Shown here one piece after another: positions 32,264-46,765 of a stretch of 64,000 nt of DNA. The notes beneath the pieces were generated by a model. The model searched no databases, was not told the origin of the DNA, and saw only the letters and a list, made by a program, of their open reading frames with translations. Positions within the stretch are counted from its first letter, which is position 1. Each line of letters starts with the position of its first letter. Source of the stretch: Ehretia macrophylla (lineage: Eukaryota; Streptophyta; Magnoliopsida; Boraginales; Ehretiaceae); contig CM075771.1 of assembly GCA_037974665.1 (NCBI GenBank), positions 17,457,425 to 17,521,424 on the forward strand. Reading direction: 5' to 3'. Both the position numbers and the translations under genes were made by a program.

Positions 32264-34436
32264 TTATGACATTAACATATCACGTTAGGAGGAGAACAAA
32301 GTAGGTTGCCTCCGGAAAGTCATAAGATTGCACATTGACAAGTAAACAGGCAGGGCACGATAAGACAAGTAATTTCACTTGAAAGGCATATAGAGTTATA
32401 TGAACATTAAACGGGAAGCCATGTAACACATATAAATCAAGCCATATAACTCATTTCGAAGTCTACGTAATCAGGTGATAGGATTATTCAATATGCAACA
32501 ACATTTACGTGGGTTCGGATGCAAGAAAAGCCTATTTGTCAACATGCAATGATCAAAATTACATTTAGGACTATAAAGGCATTTACGGGAAGCCTACTAA
32601 GCATATAATTCCACACAATATCCAAATGATCAACACTTAGCAAGCCTACCTAGTCATTAGGGTTTCCGTTTCATGCTTAACCGTGTGATTAAACCTTAAG
32701 TCAACTCAAAATCAATCTCTAGTCATCCATCATTTAATTCAAACATCCTCAAGTACTCAAACAGTCCACACAACATCCCAACACCACAATTCCAAGCAAT
32801 TAACACCACAAGAGAGGTTACAACAATTTTTCCAAGCATATAACTAAGTGAAACCCTCACTGCAATAGGCTGTTTTCTCACAAATATTAGGATAAGCAAA
32901 AAATCTCCAATTCCAGTGAATAAGATTTCAAATTAAAGCTTAAGAAGTGAACTAAAATCAGAAACAAACCTTGCATCATTTGGAGTTCGAGATCATTAGT
33001 TATAGCCGAAACAGTGGGATAGCACAAAACTGTCCAGATTTGCACACATTTCGATAATTGACGTTTTTGAGGTCCTTAGGGTCAGATTTAGCCTTAGTCC
33101 ATTTCTGACAAAAATGTCCAGAACTGATAAATCTAGCAGCACACCAAATTTCATTCATTTTTGATATCATTCACTAAGTCAAATCTGGTTCGTTCTACAA
33201 GGTCAGTGCATCTGCCAAAACCTGCTTCATTTTTCCAGATTTCCAGATTTGGACACATTTTAAAGATTTTCCATTTTGAGGACCTTAGAGTCGAAATTAG
33301 CTTTGGCCTATTTCTGCGAAAAATGTTCAAAACTGGAAAAAATAGTCACCTACCAATTTTCTTCCATTTTCAACATAATTTTCCTAGCTAAACTTACCTC
33401 GAAACAAACTGGTCAGAGAGCTGTCAACAATCCGACTTCACCTATCATCACTTTCAAGCCAAGATCTTGCCATGCATGGTTGCAAAAGCTTATGAACGAA
33501 CATATAACTCAATTACAGAAGCAAAGACATACTTTTATGAGAATGCATGTGGATTTTTGAAGGATTTTCAAAAGGTTTTAGCCCTCACCTTAGCAATCAA
33601 CCAAGAGGATGCACAAAAACTTGTCGAAGCACAATTTTCTTCTTCTCCTTTGCCTAGCCGAGGTTCCAACTAGATTTTCTCTATTTTTCGTAGCTTAGTG
33701 ACCAAGCTCTTAGTACATGCATGAGGTTAGAACAAGAAGAAAAGAAATGGAAGTTTAAAAACTCACCTAGGGCCGAAATGATGACTTCAAAGGACATGCA
33801 TGTGTGATTTTCGTATCCTAGCTTGTTTGCTTGAGTTTCTTTGATTGTTGCTTGTCTTGATGCACCATGAGTTGATGAAGATGAGCAAAGGATGGTGAGA
33901 ACTCAGCCAAGGCCGAGAGAGAGAGAGAGAAAAATGAGAGGGAGAGAGAGAAGTTGAGAGGAAAATGAGAGAATGTGACAAAGAATAAAGCTTTTGCAAG
34001 TTTAATGCACATGGTCGGCCTTGGGCAGCAAAATTTCAGCATTTTGTGTCTTCAAGGTGAAATTTAAAATTACTAGCATGGGCATGGAAGAGTTGGTCGA
34101 GTATGGTGAGGAATTGAAGTGGTTTTGAGCAATTTTTTTTGCATTTGTGTCATAGTTTGTCTAACCATGCATAGTTAAAAGAATAATTGTCTAATCCTTG
34201 CTCAAATGTCTTGGTATGGCCGGCTATAGCATGTGTAAATTCTGAATTTTTGTCATCATTTGAGTGTTATTTAATTGTGTGTTGAAAGTGCAAAAAGAAC
34301 AAAGAATAAAGAATAAGGAATGTCTAGTGTTTAGTGAATTTTTGTCTTCTAGTAAGTTGAATTAGTAATTTAATAATAGTTAGTGGATTTTGTAGGATTG
34401 TTTAATAGTCTAGTGCTTTGTGTAAGATGCTTTCTT

Positions 34437-34665
34437 GATTAGCGTGATGGCACGCTTTCCTAGGTCTAGGGCACGCACTATGAGGTATGGCACGAACTAC
34501 GAGACGAACGCACGTTTTTTAAGTAAATGCACGCAATCCTAAATTAATGCACGTAATTCAATGCAAGGTACACAAAATGAACTCAATTCTCAAACCTTGG
34601 TCAAGGCACGCAAATCTAAGTTAGGACACACGAAACGAGGTATCGCACGCAAATCGAGGTCGAGC
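34437..34665 (-). repeat. ACGTG-type minisatellite, short form (solo LTR at 31096)
   Basis: Repeated GGCACGC and TGCACG units every 19-21 bp at the U3 end of the LTR. Confidence 0.65.
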
Positions 34666-34671
34666 CTCACA

Positions 34672-34676
34672 ACCTT
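34672..34676. repeat. Target-site duplication ACCTT, right copy
   Basis: Matches 31091-31095. The satellite monomer then resumes in phase (CGGCAAGACAACTTC). Confidence 0.95.
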
Positions 34677-37600
34677 CGGCAAGACAACTTCACTTCACGT
34701 AGAGGCTTGGCTAGCAAACTGAGGGGGTGGGGCTTGGGACTAGGTCTCCGTTGCTTCGGTGCCCATAACTTTTGATCCGTAAGGAGTTACGAGGCGCACA
34801 GCATACCGTTGGAAAGCTCTCCGAGAGCTCTACGAAGGGGGCAACAAGCCTGCTCTACTGTGCTTGTTTTCGATGCCCAGAATTGAACATTTTTATCATT
34901 TTCGGGACATTTTTCTTCTTTTGCGCTGTTTTTTCGTCCCGAATCGTTCGTCATGAGCCACGAAAAGAACAACAACCTAATCCATCACATTTCTGTTACC
35001 GAACCCCACTCCACCATCGTCAAGACAACTTCGGTTCACGTAGAGGCTGGGACCGCAAACCGAGGGCATGGGGCTTAGGACCAGGTCTCCGTCGCTCTAG
35101 TACCCATAACTTTTGATCCGTAAAGAGTTACGCGACGCACAACATACTGTTTGAAAGCTCTCCGAGAGCTCTACGAAGTGGGTAGCAAACCTGCTCAGCT
35201 GTGCCTATTTTCGAAGCCCAAAATTGAACGTTTTCATCAGTTTTGAGATACTTTTCTTCTTTTCCCCTATTTTTTCGTCCTAGATCGTACGTCATGAGCT
35301 GCGAAAAGGACGGTAACCTAATCCCATACATTTCTCTTACCGAATCCCACGCCATCTCGGCCAATACAACTTCGCTTCTAATAGAGGCTGGGCTCGCAAA
35401 CCGAGGGCGTGGGGGGTAATACTAGGTCTCCCTCACTCCAGTGCCCATAACTTTTGATTCGTAACGAGTTACACGGTGCACAGCATACCGTTGGAAAGCT
35501 CTCTGAGATCTCTACGACAAGGGTAGCAAGCCTACTTCGCTATGCTTGTTTTCGGAGCCCTTAATCGAACGTTTTCATCAATTTTGGGACACTTTTATTC
35601 TTTTGCACTTTTTTTTCGTCCTGGATCGTACGTTGTAAGCCGTGAAAAGGACGACAACCTAATACATCACATTTCTATTACCGAATCCCACGCCACATTG
35701 GGCAAGACAACTTTGCTTCCCGTAGAGGATGGGGCTGGAAACCGAAGTCGTGGGGCTTAGGACCAGGTCTCCGTCGCTCCGGTGCCCATAACTTTTGATT
35801 TGTAAGGAGTTACATGGCGCACAGCATACCGTTGGAAAGCTCTCTGAGAACTCCACGATAGGGGCACCCAGCCTCCCTGGCTGCGCCTACTTTCTGATCC
35901 CAAAAGTGAACATTTTCATTTGTTTCCGGACACTTTTATTCTTTTGTGCTTTTTTTTCGGCCTGGATCGTACGTCGTGAGCCGCGAAAATGATGACAACC
36001 TAATCCATCACATTTCTATTACCAAATCCCACGCTACCTTGGGCAAGACAACATCACTTCACGTAGAGGCTAGGGCCGCAAGTCGATGGCGTGGGGCTTA
36101 GGACCAGGTCTCCGTCGCTTCGGTGCCCATAACTTTTGATCCATAAGGAGTTATGCGGCGCACAGCATACCGTTGGAAAGTCCTTCGAGAGCTCTACGAC
36201 GAGGGCAGCAAACCTGCTCAGCTGCGCCTGTTTTCGGAGCCCAAAATCTAACGTTTTCATCAGTTTCTGGACACTTTTATTCTTTTTTGCTATTTTTTCG
36301 TCCGGGATCGTACGTCGTGAGCCGCAAAAAGGACGACAACCTAATCCATCACATTTCTATTACCGAATACCACGGTACCTTGGGCAAGACAACTTCAATT
36401 CACGTAGAGGCTGGGATCGCAAACCGAGGGCGTAGGGTTTAGGACCAGGTCTCTGTCGCTCTGGTGCCCATAACTTTTGATCTGTAAGGAGTTACGCGGT
36501 GCACAGCATACCGTTGGAAAGCCTCCGAGAGCTCTACAATGGAGGCAGCAGGCCTGCTCGGCTGAGCCTATTTTCGGAGCCCAAAATCGAAGGTTTTCAT
36601 CAGTTTCGGGACACTTTTCTTCTTTTCTGCAATTTTTCCGGCTTGGATAGTACGTCGTGAGCCGCAAAAAGGACGACAACCTAATCTATCACATTTCTAT
36701 TACCGAATCCCACTCCAGCTTGGGCAAGACAACTTCGGTTCACGTAGAGGCTGGGCCCGCAAACTGAGGGCGTGGGGCTTAGGACTAGGTCTCCGTCGCT
36801 TCGGTGCCAATAACTTTTGATCCGTAAGAAGTTACGCGGTGCACAGCATACCGTTGAAAAGTTCTCCAAGAGCTCTACAATCGGGGTTGCAAGCCTGCTC
36901 GGCTGCTTCTGTTTTCGGAGCCCAAAATCGAACGTTTTCATCTGTTTCTGGACACTTTTCTTCTTTTGCGCTGTTTTTTCATCCTGGATCGTACGTCGTA
37001 AGCCGCGAAAAGGATGACAACCTAATCCATCACATTTCTATTATCGAATCCCACTCTACCTTGGGCAAGACAACTTATCTTCACGTAGAGGCTGGGCCCG
37101 CAAATCGAGGGCTTGTGGCTTAGGACCAGGTCTCCATTGATCCGGTGCCCATAACTTTTGATCCGTAAGGAGTTACGTGGCGCACAACATTCCGTTGGAA
37201 AGCTCTCCGAGAGCTCTACGACGAGGGAAGCAGGCCTGCTCAGCTGAACCAATTTTTGGAGCCTAAAATTGAACATTTTCATCAGTTTCGGTACACTTTT
37301 CTTATTTTGCGTTGTTTTTTCATCCCGAATCATACGTCATAAGCCGCGAAAAAGACGACAACTTAATCCATCACATTTCTATTACCGAATGCAAACCATG
37401 TTGGGCAAGACAACTTCGCTTCATGTAGAGGCTGGGCCTGCAGTCCGAGGGCGTGGGGCTTAGGACCAGGTCTCCGTCGCTCCGGTGCCCATAACTTTTG
37501 ATCTGTAAGCAGTTACGCGGCGCACAGCATACCGTTGGAAAGCTCTCTGAGAGCTCTACGATGGGGGCAACAAGCCTGCCCAACTGCGCCTATTTTTGAA

Positions 37601-40600
37601 GCCCAAATTCAAACATTTTCATTAGTTTCGGGACACTTTTCTTCTTTTACGCTGTGTTTTCGTCTTGGATTGTACGTCGTGAGCCGCGAAAAGGACGAGA
37701 ACCTAATCAATCACATTTCTATTACCGAATCCCACGCTACCTTGGGCAAGACAACATCACTTCACGTAGAGGCTAGGGCCGCAAACTGAGGGCGTGGGGC
37801 TTAGGACCAAGTCTCCGTCGCTCCGGTGCCCATAACTTTTGATCCGTAAGGAGTTACGCGGCGCACTGCATACCGTTGGAAAGTCCTCCAAGAGCACTAC
37901 GACGGGGGTAGCCAACCTGTCCAGCTGCGCCGGTTTTCGAACCCCAAATTCGAACGTTTTCATCAGTTTCGGGACACTTTTCTTCTTTTGAGCTGTTTTC
38001 CATCCCAGATCGTATGTCGTGAGCTGTAAAAAGGAGGACAACCAAATCCATTACATTTCTATTACTGAATAACACGCCACCTTGGGCAAGACAACTTCGC
38101 TTCACGTAGAGGCTTGGCCCGCAAACTAACGGTGTGGGGCTTAGGACTAAGTCTCCGTGGCTCCAGTGCCCATAACTTTTGATCCGTAAGGAGTTACGCG
38201 GTGTACAGTATACCGTTGGAAAGTCCTCCGAGAGCTCTACAACGAGAGTAGCCTGCCTGCCCAGCTGTGCTTGTTTTTCAAGCCCAAAATCGAACGTTTT
38301 CATCAGTTTCGGGACACTTTTATTCTTTTGAACAGTTTTTCCGTCCCGAATCGTACATTGCGAGCCGCGAAAAGGACGACAACCTAATCCATTACATTTC
38401 TATTACCGAATAACACGCCACCTTGGGCAAGACAAGTTCGCTTCACGTAGAAGCTGGGACCGCAAACTAAGGGCGTGGGGCTTAGGACCAAGTATCCGTG
38501 GCTCCGGTGCCCATAACTTTTGATCTGTAAGGAGTTACGCAGCGCACAACATACTGTTGGAAAGCTCTCTGAGAGCTCTATGATGGGGTCAACAAGCTTG
38601 CTTGGCTGCGCCTGTTTTCGGCGCAAAAATTTGAACGTTTTCATTAGCTTTGGGATACTTTTCTTCTTTTATGCTGTTTTTCCATCATGGATCATATTTC
38701 GTGAGCCGCGAAAAGGACGACAACCTAATCCATCACATTTCTATTACCAAATCCCACTCCACATTAGGCAAGACAACTACGATTCACGTAGAGGCTGGGC
38801 CCACAAATCGAGGTCGTGGGGCTTCGGACCAGTTCTCCGTCGCTCCAGTGCCCATAACTTTTGATCCGTAAGGAGTTACGCGGAGCACAGCATAACGTTG
38901 GAAAGCTCTTTGAGAGCTCTACGATGGGGGCAGCAAGCCTGCTCAGTTGCGACTATTTTCAGAGACCAAAATTGAATATTTTCATCAGTTTCGGGACACT
39001 TTTCTTCTTTTGCTCTATTTTTCAATCCCGGATCGTACGTCGTGAGTCGCGAAAAGGACGACAACCTAATCCATCACATTTCTATTACCGAATCCCATGG
39101 CACCTTGGACAAGACAACTTTGCCTCACATAGAGGCTGGGATCACAAACCGAGGGCGTGGGGTTTAGGACCAGGTCTCCGTCGCTCCGGTGCCCATAACT
39201 TTTGATCTGTAAGGAGTTACGCAGCGCACAATATACCATTGGAAAGCTCTCCAAGAGCTCTACGACTGGGGTAGAAAGCCTGCTTGGCTGTGCCTCTTTT
39301 TGGAGCCTAAAATCGAACGTTTTCATTAGTTTCTGGATACTTTTCTTCTTTTTCGCTGTTTTTCCAGCCTGGATCGTACGTCGTGAGCCGCGAAAAGGAC
39401 GACAACCTAATCCATCACATTTATATTACCGAATCCCACTCTAGCTTGGGCATGACAACTTCGGTTCACGTAGAGGCTGGGCCCGCAAACCGAGGGCAAG
39501 GGGCTTAGGACCAGGTCTCCGTCGCTCCGATGCCCATAACTTTTGATCTGTACAGAATTACGCAACGCACAACATACCGTTGGAAAGCTCTCCAAGAGCT
39601 CTACGGTGGGTGTAGCAAACCTGCTCGGCTACGCCTGTTTTCGGAGCCCAAAATCGAAGGTTTTCATCAGTTTCGGGACACTTTTCTTCTTTTTCGCTGT
39701 TTTTCTAGCCTGGATCGTACGTCGTGAGCCGCGAAAAGGACGACAACTTAATCCATCACATTTCTATTACCGAATCCCACTCCACCTTGGGCAAGACAAC
39801 TTCAGTTCACATAGAGGCTGGGCCCGTAAACCAAGGGCTTGGGGCTTAGGACCAGGTCTCCGTCGCTCCGGTGCCTACAACGTTTGATCCGTAAGGACTT
39901 ACGCGGCGCACAGCATTCCGTTGGAAAGCTGTCTGAGAGCTCTACGACAGGGGCAGCAAGCCTCATCATCTGTGCCTATTTTCGGAGCCCAAAATCGAAT
40001 GTTTTCATCAGTTTCGGGACACTTTTCTTCTTTCGCGCTGTTTTTTCATCCCGGATCGTACGTTATGACCCGCGAAAAGGACGGTAACCTAATCCATCAT
40101 ATTTCTATTACCAAATCCACACCATGTTGGGCAAGACAACTTCGCTTCACGTAGAGGCTGGGCCCGCAAACCGAGGGCGTAGGGCTTGTGACCAAGTATT
40201 CGTCGCTCTGGTGCCTATAAGTTTTGATCCATAAGGAGTTACGCGGTGCACAAAATATCGTTTGAAAGCACTCCAAGAGCTCTACGATTGGGATAGCTAG
40301 CCTGCTCAACAGCGCTTATTTTCGGAGCCCAAAATTGAACATTTTCATTAGTTTCTGGACAATTTTTTTTCTTTTGCGTTGTTTTTTCGGCCTGGATCGT
40401 ATGTCATGAGCCACGAAAAGGACGACAACCTAATCCATCACATTTCTATTACCAAATCCCACGCTACCTTGGGCAAGACAACATCTCTTCACGTAGGGGC
40501 TAGGGCAGCAAACCGAGGGCGTGGGGCTTAGGACAAGGTGTCCGTCGCTTCGGTGCCCATAACTTTTGATCCGTAAGTAGTTACGCGGCGCACAACATAC

Positions 40601-43036
40601 CATTGGAAAGTCCTCCGGGAGCTCTACGACGAGGGCAACCAACTTGTCCAGCTGCGCCTGATTTCAAAGCCCAAAATCAAACGTTTTTATCAATTTCGAG
40701 ACATATTTCTTCTTTTGCGCTGTTTTTCCTTCCCGGATCGTACTTCGTGAGCCTTGAAAAGGACGACAACCTAATCCATCACATTTCTATTATCGAATCC
40801 CACGGCACCTTGGGCAAGACAACTTTTCTTAACGTAGAGGCTGGGCCCGCAAACTGAGGGTGTGGGGCTTGGGACCATATCTCCGTTGCTCTGGTGCCCA
40901 TAACTTTTGATCCGTAAGGAGTTACGCGGGGCACAGTATACCGTTGGAAAGCTCTCCAAGAGCTCTACGACGGGGGCAGGAAGCTTGCTTGGTTCCGCCT
41001 ATTTTTGGAGCCCAAAATTGAACGTTTTCATTAGTTTCGGGATATTTTTCTTCTTTTGCGCTGTTTTCCGTCCCGGATCGTACATCGTGAGCCGCGAAAA
41101 GGACGACAACCTAATCGCTCACATTTCGATTACCGAATCCCACTCCACCATAGGCAAGACAACTTCGGTTCATGTAGAGGTTGGGCCCGCAAACCGAGGT
41201 CGTGTGGCTTAAGACCAGGTCTCTGTCGCTCCAGTACCCATAACTTTTGATCCGTAAGGAGTTACGCGGCGCACAACATACCGTTAGAAAGCTCTCCGAG
41301 AGCTTTACGACGGAGCCACCAAGCCTGCTTTGTTGCACCTGTTTTCGGAGCCCAAAATCGAACATTTTCATCAGTTTTTGGACACTATTCTTCTTTTGAG
41401 CTATTTTTCCATCCCGCATCGTACGTCGTGAGCCGCGAAAAGGACGATAACCTAATCAATCAGATTTATATTACCGAATAACATGCCATATTGGGCAAGA
41501 CAATTTCGCTTCACATAGAGGATGGGTCCGCAAGCTGAGGGTGTGGGGCTTGGGACCAAGTCTCTATCGCTCCGGTGCCCATAACTTTTGATCCGTAAGG
41601 AGTTACGAGGCATACAGCATACCGTTGGAAAGCTCTCCGAGAGCTCTACAGCTGGGGCAGCAAACCCACTCAACTGCGCCAGTTTTTGAAGTCCAAATCT
41701 GAACATTTTCATCAGTTTTGGGACACTTTTCTACTTTTGCTCTGTTTTTCCGTCCTGGATTGTATGCCGTGAGCCGCGAAAAGGATGACAACCTAATCCA
41801 TCACATTTCTATTACCGAATCCCATGCCACCTTAGGTAAGACAACTTCGCTACACGTAGAGGATGGGCCTGCAAACTGAGGGCATGGGGCTTAGGACCAG
41901 GTCTCCGTCGCTTCGGTGGCAATAACTTTTGATCTCTAAGGCGTTACGCGGTGCACAACATACCATTGGGAAGCTCTCCGAGAGCTCTACGACGAGGGCA
42001 ACTAGTCTGCTCAACTGCGTCTATTTTCGGAGCCCAAAATTGAACCTTTTCATCAGTTTCGGGATACTTTTCTTCTTTTGCACTGTTTTTCTGTCCTGGA
42101 TCGTACGTCATGAGCCACGAAAAGGATGACATACTAATCCATCACATTTCTATTACCAAATCCCACACCACCTTGGGCAAGACAACCTCGCTTCCCGTAG
42201 AGGCTGGGGCCGCAAACCGAGGGCGTGGGGCTTAGGACTAGGTCTCTGTCGCTCTCGTGCACATAACTTCTGATCCGTAAGGAGTTACGCGACGGACAAC
42301 ATTCTGTTGGAAAGCCCTCCGAGAGTTCTACGATGGAGGCAGCCAGCCTGCCCAACTGCGCCTGTTTTTGGAGCCCAAAATCGAACATTTTCATCAATTT
42401 TCGGACAGTTTTCTTCCTTTTAGCTGTTTTTCCGTCCCGGATCGTACGTCGTGAGCCACGAAAAGGACGACAACCTAATCCATCACATTTCTATTATCGA
42501 ATCCCACAGCACCTTGGGCAAGACAACTTCGCTTCACGTAGAGGCTGGGCATGCAAACCGAGGTCATGGGGCTTAGGACCAGGTCTCCGTTGCTCCGGTG
42601 CCCATAACTTTTGATCCGTAAGGAGTTACGCAGCGCATAGCATACCGTTGGAAAGCTCTCTGAGAGCTTTACGACGGAGGCAACACGCCTGCTCGACTGT
42701 GCCTATTTTTGGAGCCCAAAATTTAACATTTTCATCAGTTTCAGGACACTTTTATTCTTTTGCGCTATTTTTTCATCCTGGATCGTACGTCGAGAGCCGC
42801 GAAAAGAACGACAACCTAATCCATCACATTTCTATTATCGAATCCCACGGCACCTTGGGCAAGACAACTTCGCTTCACGTAGAGGCTGGGCCTGCAAACC
42901 AAGGGCATAGGGGTTCGGAACAAGTCTCCGTCGCTCCGGTGCCTATAACTTTTGATCCGTAAGGAGTTACGCGGCGCACAGCATACTGTTGGAAAGCTTT
43001 CCAAGAGCTCTACGATGGGGGCAGAATGCCTGCTTG

Positions 43037-43041
43037 GCTGT
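43037..43041. repeat. Target-site duplication GCTGT, left copy
   Basis: GCTGT precedes TGTCACGCCCC and is repeated at 46770-46774. Confidence 0.93.
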
Positions 43042-43553
43042 TGTCACGCCCCAACCCGGCCTATAAAGGTTAGACTAGGGTGTGATCTAACATTCAAGTC
43101 ATATCACATACTTAACCGTTTATGAAGATTTAACACTTAACGTTTTGGCCTAAAATCCAAAATTTCCAGGAAAATCGGCAGCATAACGGCTGTAATTGGG
43201 CTCTTTGGTTTGACCTAATTCTCTAAACGCCTCAAATTTTTCAATCTCAATTTCATTTCCAACTAGGATTACTATTTACCATCAATTGAAACGCCTACTA
43301 ACTATCTCGATGTTACGTTTGATTAATAACCTAGCATGATACTATGTCTCGTTTGTTTGTTAAACCTCGTTACAAAAATACCTGTTGATCTTAGCTTAAT
43401 AGCGAGTACCCGCTTAAGATTTGGTTGGTTCATTTTACTTAGCCCTTACCTAATACTTCATAATCCTATTATAGGTACTAGCAGTAATAATAGCAAAATG
43501 ACCATAGTAGTGTCTAGTGTCTGTCTAGTTAACATCAGTACAAACCAAAATTA

Positions 43554-43576
43554 GACCCCAAATTACAACGGGGGTC
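43554..43576 (-). other. LTR stem-loop, solo LTR copy at 43042
   Basis: GACCCC and GGGGGTC arms with loop AAATTACAAC, identical to the copies of the coding element. Confidence 0.55.
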
Positions 43577-43674
43577 TTTTACATTACAAACATTGAGCAA
43601 CATGAAAAGAAATAGTCTTCAAGTAGCATAGTTCACAAATAGCCATAATCACGCAAAGCACATAGGACAGGCAA

Positions 43675-43952
43675 TCACTCCAAGGAATCATCGTTAGGCA
43701 CATCGTCCTCAGGTACCTGTTCTTGATCTTCTTCACCTGAGATGATAAAAGAGGGTGAGTCCTTATGAACTCAGTGAGGGGGAACGAGAAATAGGTTTTG
43801 AAACTCATTTTTCGGTTCAACTTATGAAAATCCTTTTGCAAGCATGAATATAACACAATTAAGTACATAACAATAATATAAATTAAAGGAACACAATTAC
43901 CAATCTTTCCTCCCCGAGGTTCTCTAGGAACCAAGGGAGAGTACTTATACAT
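43675..43952 (-). other. Putative split reading frame in LTR (solo LTR at 43042)
   Basis: ATG-started 52-nt part 43952-43901, GT at 43900, 164-nt interval, AG at 43738-43737, and acidic 62-nt part 43736-43675 ending DDSLE and TGA. In this copy the upstream frame is open further 5' (to about 44021). Confidence 0.4.
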
Positions 43953-44001
43953 ATAGAAAAAGGATACGGTGAGCTTTTGCTCTAAGTTGTTGCGACTGAC
44001 T

Positions 44002-44211
44002 TCAAATTGTCCCCTTAACACGCCAAGTGGGTGTACTCCGGATGTACCCCGAAATCCTACGACCCAACTCTCCGAGGAAGTCTAGCCCCCAAGCGAGAGA
44101 GGGAATTGGACAATGGTAGTCACGGTTGCACTGGCAAGCCCGTTGCCGCCCGGTGTGCGTGAACGCTACCACGCCAAAATGAAAGGTTGCAACCTTGTAT
44201 GAAATGCACAT
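44002..44211 (-). other. GC-rich 69-codon LTR reading frame (solo LTR at 43042)
   Basis: Begins MCISYKVATF and ends TPTWRVKGTI. It has the same start, stop and length as the 13609 and 32263 copies. Confidence 0.3.
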
Positions 44212-46304
44212 TTATGACATTTAATATATCACATTAGGAGGACAACAAAGTAGGTTGCCTCCGGACAGTCATAAGATTGCACATTGACAAGGAAACAAGT
44301 GAGGGCATGAATAGACAAGTAATTTCACTTGAAAAGCATATGGAGTTCTATGAACATTAAATGGGCAGCCATGTAACACACGTAAATCAGGTCATATAAC
44401 TCATTTCAATGTCCACGTAGTCAAATAATAAGGCTATCCAACATGCAACAACAATCTACGTGGTTCAGATGCAAGAAAGGCCTATTTGTCAACATGCAAC
44501 GAATCAAAATCACATTTAGGGCTATAAGGCAACTACGAGCAGCCTACTAAACATATAATTACACTCAATATTCAAAGGATCAACACTTAGCAAGTTCGCC
44601 TACTCACTAGGGTTTCCATTTCGTGCTTACCCGTGCGATTAAGCCCCAAGTCAACTCAAAGTCAATCTCAAGTCATACATCAATTAATTCAAACATCTCC
44701 AAGTATTCAAAACAGTCCACACAACATCCCAAAGCCACAATCTCAAGCATTTAATTCAACAAGAGAAGTTACAACAATTTTTCTAAGCATAACACTAAGT
44801 GAAACCCTTACTGCAATAGGCTGTATTGTCAGAATGATTAAGACAAGCAAAAAATCTCCAATTCCAGTGAATAAGATGTCAAATTAAATCTTAAGAATTG
44901 AACTAAAATCAGAAACAAACCTTGCATCATTTGAAGTTCGAGATCAATAGTTATAGCCAAAACAGTGGGATTGTACAAAACTGTCCAGATTTGCACACGT
45001 TTCGATAATTTCGTTTTTGAGGTGCTTAGGTTCAGATTTAGCCTTAGTCCATTTCTGAAAAAAATGTCCAGAACTGAAACATCTAGCAGGATACCAAATT
45101 TCATGCATTTTGGACATCATTTACCAAGTCAAAATTGGTTCGTTTACAAGGTCAGTGCATCTGCCAAAACCTGCTTCATTTTTTTCCAGACTTCCAGATT
45201 TGGACACATTTTAATGATTTTCCATTTTGAGGACCTTAGAGTCAAAATTAGCTTTGGCCTATTTCTGCGAGAAATGTTTAAAACTGGCAAACCTAGTTAC
45301 CTACCAACTTTCATGCATTTTCGACATCATTTTCTTAGTCAAACTCATCTCGCAACAACAAGACAGTAAGCTGTCACCAAACCCGATTTCATCTATCATC
45401 ACCTTCAAGCCAAAATCTTGCCATGCATGGTTGTAAAAGCTTATGAACACACATATAACTCAAGTACAGAAGCAACGACATACACTTAAGAGAATGCATG
45501 TAGATTTTTGAAGGATTTTCAAGAAGTTTTATCCCTCACCTTGGCAAAACAACAAGACGATGCACAAGCCTTTGATGAAGCACAAGATTTGTTTTTTTCC
45601 TTGCTTAGCCAAGACTCCACCCCTTTTTTTCTCAATTTTCCTAGCTTAGTGACAAAGTTCTTAGTAGGTGCATGAGGTTAGAACAAGAAGAAAAGAAATG
45701 GAAGCTAGGAAACTCACCTAAATCGAAATGGAAGTTCAAAGAGAATGCATGTGTGTTTCTTGCATCCTAGCTTGTTTAATCGAGTTTCTTAGCTTCTAGC
45801 TTGCCTTGATGAACCATGGAATAATGAAGATGAGCTATGGGGTGTATGAACTCAGCCAAAACTGAGATTGAGAGAGAAGAATGAGAGGGAGAGAGAGAAA
45901 TGTGAGGAGAGTGAGAGAAATGAGAGAAAATAGAAGCTTTTGCTATTGTTGATGCAAATTTTGGCCTTGGGCATGCAAAAATCAGATTTGTGTCTCCAAG
46001 AAGCACAATTTGAATCATCCTAGCATGGGCATATGCATGTGTCGAGATTTTGGGTGCATTGGGTAGGGTTTTGGGTTAATTTTTATGCATTTGTGTCATA
46101 GAATTGTCATAGGAATGTTGGGAATTTAGGGAATCTAGGTAGAATAAAATATAGGAATGTTTGTTGATGAGTTGAATTATGAATAGAATAATAGATAGTG
46201 GGAAATGTATGAATAGTTTAGTATTATTTTATTATTAGTGGAGTTTGTAGAGAATTTGAATTAGGAATATAATATTGGTTAGTGGATTGTGTAGGATTCT
46301 TTCT

Positions 46305-46765
46305 TGATTAGCGTGTAGGCACACAGTTCGAGGTTTAGGATATGCACTACGAGGCACGCACCGAAATCAATACGGGGCATGAATCACGAGTTAGACACGA
46401 ACTACGAGACGAATGCACATTTTCCAAGTAAATGCACGCAACCCTAAGTGAATGCACGTAATTCAATGCAAGTCACACAAAACGAATACAATTCTTAAAC
46501 CTAGGTCAAGCCACACAAATCTAGGTCAGGGGACACGAAACGAGGTATCACATGCAAATCTAGGTCTCGCACGTAATTCAAGGTCAGGACACGTATATCT
46601 AGGTATGCAGTACATCGAGGATTAGGGCACACAATTCTAAGTCAAGGCACGTATGGCGAAGCATGCACAAAAACCAAGACAGGGCACGCAATCCAGGATC
46701 AGTCATATAATTCAAGGTCTAAGGTGCGTAAATCGAGGTAAAACACGTTATTCGGGGTCGGGCCT
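46305..46765 (-). repeat. ACGTG-type minisatellite, long form (solo LTR at 43042)
   Basis: Repeated GGCACG / GCACGTA units about every 20 bp, roughly twice the length of the arrays at 8436 and 34437. It runs almost to the LTR terminus. Confidence 0.7.

Larger units (their letters stand above)
31096..34671 (-). mobile_element. Solo LTR, 3576 bp
   Basis: Complete LTR (plus strand TGTCACG...CCTCACA) with a perfect 5-bp target duplication and no internal sequence. It is the product expected from recombination between the two LTRs of a full element. The sense strand is minus. It carries the short ACGTG minisatellite, the GA tract, the 69-codon frame, the split frame and the stem-loop. Shared variants (GTTCAGGACATGTCACA near the end, short intron-like interval, an extra segment near 32015-32038) ally it with the nested LTR at 3030 rather than with 1216 and 43042. 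Confidence 0.96.
34672..43041 (+). repeat. 341-bp satellite, block C
   Basis: About 24.5 monomers in the same orientation as blocks A, B and D, with regular spacing (for example 34772, 35795, 36136, 38520, 38861, 39202, 39543, 41929). Monomers at 38520 and 24037 share an unusual TTTTCGGCGCAAAAA variant although they lie about 14.5 kb apart. No gene is seen. Confidence 0.97.

Noticed and set aside
31096-34671. Possible protein-coding gene in the solo LTR (small frames at 33161-33560 and 33818-34042)
   Set aside because: Frames are short and differ between copies. The segment is bounded by LTR ends and a target duplication.
34672-43041. CENP-B-like box in the satellite
   Set aside because: No match to the TTCG....A..CGGG pattern was seen in the consensus, and plants are not known to depend on this box.
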